A stretch of DNA of 64,000 bases, taken from Kitasatospora mediocidica KCTC 9733. Its GTDB lineage: Bacteria > Actinomycetota > Actinomycetes > Streptomycetales > Streptomycetaceae. Within the stretch, counting starts at the first letter, position 1. The number at the start of each line of letters is the position of its first letter. Both the position numbers and the translations under genes were made by a program. The notes under the pieces were generated by a model. It was not told the DNA's origin. It saw nothing but the letters and a program-made list of their open reading frames with translations, and searched no databases. Location of the stretch: assembly GCF_000744225.1 (NCBI RefSeq), contig NZ_JQLN01000005.1:1566001-1630000 (forward strand), read 5' to 3'. This document shows, one piece after another, positions 1 through 6,700 of the stretch.

Positions 1-332
1 TGCGGGGAGGGGGCCGCGAAGTCGTCGGTGTCGAAGTGGGTCAGCAGACTGTCCAGCGCGTCCACGAAGATCCCGTACGGCACTGCGGAGAGTGAGGAGG
101 AGGCATGGCCGGCGGCGGTCTGCCAACCGCGGGACGATGCGGCGTGGGTGAGCCGGCCCAGCAGGGAGGTTTTCCCGCTCCACCGTTCGCCGGGGACCGC
201 GGCGACGACCAGCCGGGCCGCAGAATATCCGGCCGATGGTCCGTCGAATATCGATTCGAGGTTATCCGGGCCTATCGGGAATTGGCGAGCGGTTCGGTCG
301 TCGAATCTCTCTCCCCGGGCGTCGGTCGACAT
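1..332 (-). CDS. LAL-type AAA/LuxR regulator, N-terminal fragment
   Basis: The gene reads on the minus strand from ATG at 332 and runs off the left edge, so only about 110 codons are visible. The start has a GAAAGG Shine-Dalgarno about 9 nt upstream. The fragment contains a Walker A motif (GERWSGKTSLL, about residues 49-59) followed by VPYGIFVDALD. This is the layout of the N-terminal ATPase domain of large ATP-binding LuxR (LAL) regulators. Such proteins normally end in a LuxR helix-turn-helix, which would lie outside the window. It sits next to an NRPS cluster and is a plausible pathway activator, but that role is inferred. An STAND or other P-loop ATPase cannot be excluded from the fragment. 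Confidence 0.65.
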   Translation of the reverse strand, partial: MSTDARGERFDDRTARQFPIGPDNLESIFDGPSAGYSAARLVVAAVPGERWSGKTSLLGRLTHAASSRGWQTAAGHASSSLSAVPYGIFVDALDSLLTHFDTDDFAAPSP

Positions 333-415
333 TGGCGAGGGCCTTTCGGTCTGAGATGGGGCCTGGACCCGGGCGCTGAATTCCGGGGTTTCCGGGAATT
401 CCGTCGGCCCGGTGG

Positions 416-589
416 TCACTGCCAGCCGAGGCTGTCGGCCGGGGCCACCTTCGACGGGCCGGCGGCAGCGACCGTGTGGACACCGGTACCCGCGGTGGGG
501 AGCTGCTGGGCCGCGGCGGACACCACCGGCGAGGCGGCGAGGACGGTGAGGACGACGGCGGCGAGGCGGCTGATGAGGGTCTTGGACAT
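416..589 (-). CDS. Small secreted peptide precursor (57 aa)
   Basis: This short open frame starts at ATG 589 with an AGGAGA ribosome site about 7 nt upstream. The product has a positively charged N-terminus (MSKTLISR), a hydrophobic stretch at about residues 9-26 and a small-residue region with an ASPVVSAAA-type cleavage site. The remaining peptide of about 30 residues ends in DSLGWQ. It looks like a Sec-exported peptide. It lies on the same strand as the partial LAL gene and near a TrmB/LuxR-type regulator. A second small secreted peptide ending in DQGWG lies beside a paralogous regulator near 39 kb. A signalling role is inferred from this repeated arrangement only. No known family was recognised. 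Confidence 0.6.
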   Translation of the reverse strand: MSKTLISRLAAVVLTVLAASPVVSAAAQQLPTAGTGVHTVAAAGPSKVAPADSLGWQ

Positions 590-790
590 GGCAAATCTCC
601 TTATGTCGGAAAGGTGAGTGAACGGATCCGGCCGACGGGCCGAGCGGGGGAGCCGGGGCTTCCCCGGCTGTTCTCCGGGCCGGTGATCAATATCTTGTCG
701 GCAGTCGGCGACCCTGTCAGCGGGTTTCCGGTTGCACGAACCGGCCTTGGCATATTGCGTCCACCCCCGCCGTTCGGCGGGGTGGGGGCC

Positions 791-1126
791 TCAGTCACCG
801 GTCGGGGAGGGCCCGGCGTCGGGAAGCAGAAGTTCGTAGTAGGGGGCGACCAGAGGTGCCTCGCAGCGCAGCAGGGTGACGCCCCGGAACTCGGCGCTGC
901 CCTCCAGTACCCGCAGGCAGACGGCCCGTGCGGTGCGCTCGGCCGCGGCCAGGTTGGGGAGTGAGAGGAAGAGCCCGAGGACCGCGCCGGGCGGCATGCC
1001 GGAATGGAGGGAGACGTGCATAAGGCGTTCCTCGGGGCGCGCTGACGCGTAAACGCGGGCAGCGATGCCCTCGGGAATCCCGGCGCCGCCGGCGGGCGGT
1101 GCGAGGTGGGCGTGGACGAGGTACAT
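791..1126 (-). CDS. Hypothetical protein of about 111 aa (MYLVHAH- type)
   Basis: The frame shows good actinobacterial codon bias. The protein begins MYLVHAHLAPP and ends with a conserved-looking APLVAPYYELLLP segment near residues 90-102. It has no signal peptide or membrane segment. I recall similar short proteins of unknown function in Streptomyces, but I cannot assign an activity. An in-frame ATG at 1189 would add 21 residues. I prefer ATG 1126 because the longer start lies inside a perfect 12-bp inverted repeat, and because the MYLVHAH beginning looks like the family start. The ribosome site in front of 1126 is weak. The neighbours are a small secreted peptide gene downstream on the same strand and a divergent regulator. 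Confidence 0.6.
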   Translation of the reverse strand: MYLVHAHLAPPAGGAGIPEGIAARVYASARPEERLMHVSLHSGMPPGAVLGLFLSLPNLAAAERTARAVCLRVLEGSAEFRGVTLLRCEAPLVAPYYELLLPDAGPSPTGD

Positions 1127-1173
1127 GGCCCTACTGTGCGGATGCCGCCGCCGGTAGGCCAGGGTGATCAGCT

Positions 1174-1203
1174 GGACGCTTTCTGTCATGGCAGAAAGCG
1201 TCC
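1174..1203. promoter_or_regulatory. Perfect 12-bp inverted repeat, candidate operator
   Basis: GGACGCTTTCTG at 1174-1185 and its exact reverse complement at 1192-1203 are separated by 6 nt (TCATGG). The site lies 48-77 bp upstream of the preferred start of the minus-strand gene at 1126. It does not lie downstream of any gene, so an operator is more likely than a terminator. The neighbouring TrmB/LuxR-type regulator or the LAL protein are candidate binders; this is inference. Confidence 0.5.
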
Positions 1204-1419
1204 TGACGGGTGGTCGGCTCAGAGCGCCGGCCGCGACCGGCGGGCCCGCGTCGGCCGCCGCCTCCGGCGGCAGGACTGCCGCAAGGTCCTGTGATCCTGC
1301 AAGTGTGCTGGTCAGGGCGGGTGGTGGGGCTCGGGGGCCGAGCGTGCCGGGGTGGTGGCGGGGTCGACGGGAGGTCGCGCGACGGGTTTCCCCAATTACT
1401 CTTTTTTTGAAAGGAATTG

Positions 1420-1482
1420 ATGACAGGTCAGACCGGGTGGGGGCTATGGCCGGGTGAGCGGGGTCAGTCCGAAACGGGGTGA
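1420..1482 (+). CDS. Possible 20-aa mini-ORF upstream of the regulator
   Basis: ATG at 1420 is preceded by AAAGGA with a 4-nt spacer and opens a 20-codon frame ending at TGA 1480-1482. The predicted peptide is MTGQTGWGLWPGERGQSETG, with two tryptophans. It lies 134 bp before the regulator start. It could be a leader peptide, a leaderless short peptide, or chance. There is no supporting comparison here. Confidence 0.2.
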   Translation: MTGQTGWGLWPGERGQSETG

Positions 1483-1616
1483 TCGTCCACAGTCGCTCCG
1501 GAGCGCGCGGAATCGTCACTGAATTGCCCGGTTGCGGCGTCGGCAGTCTTTTCTGCTCTGCCGGTGGGTGTTACCGTGGTGCTGATTTTCGTAAGATTAT
1601 GCACGGGGGATCGAAA

Positions 1617-2612
1617 GTGCTTAAGTCTTTTGGCTTGGATGAAACTGCAGAGCGTGTCTACCGGACGCTTCTTCTGCATCCGCAGGGGGAACTCTGCGAT
1701 ATCGCCGCAGACCTGGATCTGACGGCGGATCAACTGCGCGACAAGATGGACCAGCTGAGCTCGCTCGGACTGCTCCGGGCTGCCGCGGGGGAGCAGGACG
1801 GGCCGCAGATCATCAGCCCGGAGGTCGGCTTCGAGGCCCTGCTCGCCCGACAGCAGGCGGAACTGGCGGCCCAGCAGCAGCAGATCGCGCAGTCGCGGGC
1901 CTTCGCCCAGCAGATGATCGTCGAATACGCGAGCCGGCCGATGCCGTCCCGGCCGGGTGAGGAGCTGCTCGTCGGCCTGGACCGGATCCGGAGCGAGATC
2001 GCCCGCCTCACCAGCGAGATCAAGCACGAGGTGATGGCCTTCGCCCCCGACGGGGCGCAGCAGGCGCTCAATCTGGAGGCGGCCAAGCCGCTCGACACCG
2101 AGGTGCTGGACCGCGGGGTGCGGATGCGCACCCTGTACCTGGACAGCATCCGCAACAGTCCGCAGAGCGTGGCCTACGTGGACTGGCTGTCCGAAGCCGG
2201 CGGCCAGGTCCGGACGGTGCCGTCACTGCCGATCCGCATGATCATCATCGACCGTCGGATCGCCATCGTCCCGGTGGACGGAGAGGACACCGCGCACAGC
2301 GCCGTCGTCCTGCGGGGGCACGGGACGCTGGCCGCGCTCTGTGCGCTGTTCGAGCGGGTGTGGGACTCCGGTGTGCCGTTGGGTGAGGCCAAGAACCGGG
2401 ACGCGCGCGGGCTGACCGCACAGGAGCGGGAGTCCGTGCGGCTGCTCGGCCAGGGACTCACCGACGAGGCCATCGCCAAGCGCCTGGGGGTGTCGCCGCG
2501 CACCGCACGGCGGATCGCCGCGGATGTGATGGAACTCCTGGGCGCCAAGAGCCGCTTCCAGGCCGGCCTGCTGGCCGCGCACTACGGCTGGCTGACGCCG
2601 GACGCGCACTGA
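1617..2612 (+). CDS. TrmB/LuxR-type transcriptional regulator
   Basis: I place the start at GTG 1617, which has GGGGGA 6 nt upstream; an in-frame ATG at 1599 lacks this. The 331-aa product has an N-terminal winged helix of TrmB type (LKSFGLDETAERVYRTLL and a DLTADQLRDKMDQL recognition-type segment). A glutamine-rich helix lies around residues 80-100, followed by a central ligand-binding-like region with VLDRGVRMRTLY and a C-terminal LuxR helix-turn-helix (LTAQERESVRLLGQGLTDEAIAKRLGVS). The same three-part architecture and the LDRGVxMRTLY motif occur in the regulator at 39,074. It faces the NRPS operon tail to tail and is a likely pathway regulator. The DNA encoding its C-terminus is part of a tandem repeat. 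Confidence 0.85.
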   Translation: MLKSFGLDETAERVYRTLLLHPQGELCDIAADLDLTADQLRDKMDQLSSLGLLRAAAGEQDGPQIISPEVGFEALLARQQAELAAQQQQIAQSRAFAQQMIVEYASRPMPSRPGEELLVGLDRIRSEIARLTSEIKHEVMAFAPDGAQQALNLEAAKPLDTEVLDRGVRMRTLYLDSIRNSPQSVAYVDWLSEAGGQVRTVPSLPIRMIIIDRRIAIVPVDGEDTAHSAVVLRGHGTLAALCALFERVWDSGVPLGEAKNRDARGLTAQERESVRLLGQGLTDEAIAKRLGVSPRTARRIAADVMELLGAKSRFQAGLLAAHYGWLTPDAH

Positions 2613-2690
2613 CGCCGGACGCGCACTGAGCTCGGACGCGCACTGACGCCGGACGCGCACTGAGCTCGGACGCGCACTGACGCCGGACGC
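2594..2690. repeat. 17-bp tandem repeat across a stop codon
   Basis: There are five full 17-bp units plus a partial sixth. The units alternate between GACGCCGGACGCGCACT and GAGCTCGGACGCGCACT. The first unit encodes the last residues (TPDAH) and most of the stop of the upstream regulator, so the array looks like a duplication of the gene's own 3' end. Confidence 0.85.
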
Positions 2691-2723
2691 CCGCCCGCCG
2701 TATCACCGGCGGGCGGGCGTCCG
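2684..2723. terminator. Long hairpin between convergent genes
   Basis: A perfect 17-bp stem (2684-2700 with 2707-2723) encloses a 6-nt loop TATCAC. It ends 3 bp before the stop of the minus-strand dioxygenase gene and about 70 bp after the plus-strand regulator. There is no T tract, as is common for actinobacterial terminators. It can serve both strands. Confidence 0.7.
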
Positions 2724-2726
2724 AGC

Positions 2727-3749
2727 TCAGGCGAAGATGCGCGCGGTCGAACTGGTCCGCAGGTCGCGCGACTTGCGCAGGTCCCGGGTGGAGACCGTCT
2801 TCTTCAGCCAGCGGTCGGTGCCGTCGTAGCGCGACTGGAACGGCCGACGTCCGTGCACCGCCCGGTAGTTGTCGACGAAGAGCAGCGAGCCCGCCTCGAC
2901 CACCACGTCCTGCTGGGCGGCGTCCAGCGCGGCGACCAGGGCCGCCAGCGCCGCCCTCCCCTCCTCGTCGCCCGGCAGGTGCGACATGAAGAACGGGTCG
3001 ATCCGCAGGTAGGGGTCCTCGGGCGCACCGAAGAGCACCGCGACGGGCTCCGGCTCGTCCCGCATCAGCTGGAGCTGCCGCAGCGACTCGGCGTCCGGGT
3101 CGATCTCCCGCAGCTGCCGCAGGTGTTCGTCGTCGGGCAGGATGAAGTACCGCTGCTGCCGCAGCACCGCCCGGTGCTCGTCGCTGATCTCCACCTCGCG
3201 GACGGAGGCCAGCGTCGTCGGGACGTCGTCGAGGTTGCGCACCCCGAACAGCGCGAGATAGTCGCAGCGGTAGGGGTGGAAGCCGTCCTCGGTGTGCCAC
3301 TCCAGCAGCACGTCGCTGCCGTGCCCGCTCTGCTGGCCCTCCTCGCCGGGGATCGGCAGGACGTTCTGGATCAGCCGGCCCTGCTGGAGGGTCGACCAGC
3401 CGAAGACGTCCCCGAGAGCGGCCGTCAGCAGCGCGAGGTAGGCCTCCTCGCGGCGGGCCGTCGTGATCGTGGCGGCGTCCTGCCAGTGCAGCGGGGTCGG
3501 CCCGACCCGGCGGTCGTCCACCGGCAGCCCGCGCACCATGCAGGCAGCGGCCGGCTCCTCGCTGCGGAAGCGCTGCAGGAAGGCCCGCAGCTCGGCGGGC
3601 AGCCCGGGCAGGAACCGCCAGAGCTCGTCACTGAAGGCCGGCTCTGCGGGGTCCTGGCCGGTGGCCAGCAGCTGGGCCAGGACGGCCTCCACCTCGGTGA
3701 TCTCTGCCGCCGAGAGGTCGTAGGTGAGGACGGACGGGTGGAGCGACAT
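2727..3749 (-). CDS. Fe(II)/2-oxoglutarate arginine beta-hydroxylase (VioC/OrfP-like)
   Basis: The 340-aa product starts at ATG 3749 with a purine-rich GAGAGAGAG ribosome site. It carries the iron-binding WHTED motif (His152, Glu154), a distal His299 and an Arg313 suited to bind 2-oxoglutarate. The surrounding sequence (LEWHTEDGFHPYRCDYL) is characteristic of the clavaminate-synthase-like family that includes VioC and OrfP. These enzymes hydroxylate free L-arginine at C3 or at C3 and C4. The length matches OrfP and VioC. It is the last gene of the NRPS operon, 40 nt after the FAAL-NRPS gene. I infer that it makes hydroxyarginine for incorporation. An Asn or enduracididine-precursor hydroxylase is an alternative. 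Confidence 0.85.
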   Translation of the reverse strand: MSLHPSVLTYDLSAAEITEVEAVLAQLLATGQDPAEPAFSDELWRFLPGLPAELRAFLQRFRSEEPAAACMVRGLPVDDRRVGPTPLHWQDAATITTARREEAYLALLTAALGDVFGWSTLQQGRLIQNVLPIPGEEGQQSGHGSDVLLEWHTEDGFHPYRCDYLALFGVRNLDDVPTTLASVREVEISDEHRAVLRQQRYFILPDDEHLRQLREIDPDAESLRQLQLMRDEPEPVAVLFGAPEDPYLRIDPFFMSHLPGDEEGRAALAALVAALDAAQQDVVVEAGSLLFVDNYRAVHGRRPFQSRYDGTDRWLKKTVSTRDLRKSRDLRTSSTARIFA

Positions 3750-3789
3750 GGGACTCTCTCTCTCGTTCTCGAATGTGCGGGACCTGCGG

Positions 3790-6700
3790 TCAGCCCTGTG
3801 CCAGCAGCAGGGCCACGTCCTCGTCACTGAGCTGCTGCAGCTCCGCCAGGTCCCGTTCGAGCGACTCGTCGTCGGCCGTCGCCAGGTGCTGCAGCCGGAC
3901 GGTCTCGGCGATCCGCTCGACCGTCAGCTCGCCGCTCAGCAGGTCGGCGATCGGCAGCTCCACCCCGAAGGCGGCCCGGACCCGGACGGTGATCCGGGTG
4001 GCCTGCAGGGAGTGACCGCCGAGCGTGAAGAGATCGTCCGTCACCGACACCTCGGGCAGCTCGAGAACCTCACGCCAGATGTCGGCCAGCTGGCGTTCGA
4101 TCGCGTCGCGCGGGGCGACGTAGACGTCCTCGCGGCTCTGTTCCGGCTGCGGGAGGGCACGGCGGTCGAGCTTGCCGTTGACCCCGGTCGGCAGTTCGTC
4201 CAGCCAAACAAAGGCGGACGGGATCATGGCGGCGGGCAGCCGCTCCGCCAGGTACGTGCGCAGCTCCAGGGCGCCGGGACGGTCGGTACCGGCTCCCACC
4301 AGGTAGGCCACCAGGCTGAGGTCGCCGGCCGGGCCCTGGACGTCGATCGCGATGTCGCCGACCGCGGGGTGGGCGCCGAGGGCTGCCTCGACCTCGGACG
4401 GCTCGATCCGGTGGCCGCGGATCTTGACCTGGTCGTCCAGGCGTCCGAGGAAGTCGATGGTGCCGTCGGACGACCAGCGGACCCGGTCTCCCGTGCGGTA
4501 GAGCCGCTCGCCGGCGGCGAACGGGTCCGGCACGAAGCGCTCGGCGGTCAGCCCGGGACGTCCGAAGTAGCCGCGGGCCACCTGGACACCACCGATGCAC
4601 AACTCGCCCGGCACGCCCGCCGGAACAGGGTTCGCGCGCTCGTCGAGGACGTACAGCCGCACCCCCGGCATCGGGCCGCCGATCGGCAGCCGGACCTTGT
4701 CGGTGGCGCCCGGAAGCACCGGGTACGCGGTGACGTCGATCGCGGCCTCGGTCGGCCCGTACAGGTTGTGCAGCTCCACGCCGGGCAGCAGGGCGTGGAA
4801 GCGTTCGGCGACGGCCGCCGGCAGTTCCTCGCCGCTGCAGACCACCCGGCGCAGCACGTCCGCGCAGTGCGCCGCGGACGGCTCCTCCAGGAAGCTGCGC
4901 AGCATCGACGGGACGAAGTGGCAGGTGGAGACCTGCTCGCGCCGGATGAGGTCGGCCAGGTAGGCCGGGTCCTGGTGGCCGCCGGGCCGGGCCAGCACCA
5001 TGGTGCCGCCGACACTGAGTGGCCAGAACAGCTCCCAGCCCGACACGTCGAACCCGACCGGGGTCTTGTGCAGCACGGTCTCGCCCGGGCCCAGCTGGTA
5101 GCTGCGCTGCATCCAGTCGATCCGGTTGACCACACCGGCGTGCTGGTTCATCACGCCCTTGGGCCGGCCGCTGGTCCCCGAGGTGTGCAGGACGTAGGCC
5201 AGGCTGTTCGGCCGCGCGAGGGCCGGCGGGCGGGTGGTCGGGTGGTCCTCGGCGGCGCCCTCGTCGAGTCGCACGACGGTGAGTCCGGCGGCCCACGGCG
5301 CGTCCGTCATCACCTGGGCCAGCGCACCGTCGGCGAGCTCACCGGTCGTCAGCAGGACCGTGGGCCGGACGTCGTCCAGTTGGGCGGCCAGCCGGTTGGC
5401 CGGGTAGCCGGGATCCAGCGGGAGATAGCCGCTGCCGGACTTGAGGACACCGACCAGGGCGGCGACCAGCTCCGGCGTACGGGGCAGGCAGACCGCGACC
5501 GGCTGGTCGGGTCCGGTGCCGAGGCCGCGCAGCAGCCAGGCGATCTGGTTGGCCCGGGCCTCCAGGGCGCCGAAGGTGAGGTACTCGTGCTCGTCGACCA
5601 CGGCCAGTGCCTGCGGCGAGCGGTCGGCCTGCTCCTCGAACGCCTGGTGCAGCAGCGCGGCGGGCGCCGGCTCGTGCCGCGCGCCGCTCAGCTCCTCCAC
5701 GATCCGCCGCTGCTCGGCCGGCGCCAGCACCGGAAGGTCGGCGGCGGCCGTACCGGCCAGCCTCGGCGCGGCGTCGAGCAGCACCGTCAGGGCGTCCAGC
5801 AGGCGCTGGACGGACTCCTCGGCGAACAGGTCGGCGGCATAGACGGCGTTTCCGGTGAGGCTCCCGTCGGGCTGTTCGACCAGGTGGATCGAGAGCTCGA
5901 ACTGGGCTCCCCGGATCGGCAGTTCGAACGGAGCGGCGCTGACCGCGCCGGCCTGCCAGGGGGCCAGCATGGTGTTCTGCAGGGCCAGCGCGACCCGGAC
6001 CAGCGGCGCCCGGCCGCCGGCCCGCTCGGCACCGGCCAGCTTGACCATCTCGTCGAACGGGAACTCCTGGTGCGGGTAGGCGGCCAGGCACAACGTCCTG
6101 ACGCGTCCGAGCAGTTCGCCGAACGACGGGGTGTCCGACAGGTCGACCCGCATCGGCAGGGTGTTGACGAACAGACCCAGCGCCTCGGCGGTACCCGGCC
6201 TGGTCCGGCAGGCGGCCGGCGTGCCGATCACGACATCCTGCTGCCCGCTCCAGCGGGACAGCACCGTCGCGAACCCGGCCAGCAGCACCATGTACTGGGT
6301 CGCCTTGCGGGCCGCGCCGTAGTTCTTCAGCCGACCGGCCTGCTCGGCGCTCACCGTGAACGGAAGGGCCGCGCCGCGCCAGGACTGCGTGCTGGGCTGC
6401 ACGGCGTCGAGCGGCAGCTCCACCGCGCGCGCCCCGGACAGGGTCTCGGCCCAGAACGCCGCCGCGGCTGCCCCGTCCCCCTCGGCCGTGAGCTCGTAGG
6501 GACGGACCGGCAGGACGACGCCCCGCGCCGGCCGGCCGGCCAGCGCGTCCCGGTACGCCGAGCCGAGTTCGCGCAGCATCACGCCGAGCGACCAGCCGTC
6601 CAGAACGATGTGGTGGGCGACCAGGCCCAGGCACCAGTCCTCAGGGCCGAGCCGGACCAGCACCACCCGCAGCAGCGGGTCGGCCGCCAGGTCGAAGGGG

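Larger units (their letters stand above)
1127..1616. other. Intergenic region between divergent genes (490 bp)
   Basis: This gap separates the minus-strand hypothetical gene from the plus-strand regulator. It holds the 12-bp inverted repeat at 1174-1203, an A/T-rich patch with a T run at about 1401-1408 that stands out from the GC-rich background, a possible 20-codon open frame at 1420-1482, and a 6-bp inverted repeat CGGCAG/CTGCCG at 1541-1563. A TAAGAT hexamer at 1592-1597 is a candidate -10 element for the regulator gene, without a convincing -35. Confidence 0.4.

Noticed and set aside
791..1189. Longer version of the small hypothetical gene starting at ATG 1189
   Set aside because: The start lies in the spacer of a perfect 12-bp inverted repeat, and the MYLVHAH start at 1126 looks like the natural N-terminus. 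The codon bias of the extra 21 codons is acceptable, so this is not fully excluded.
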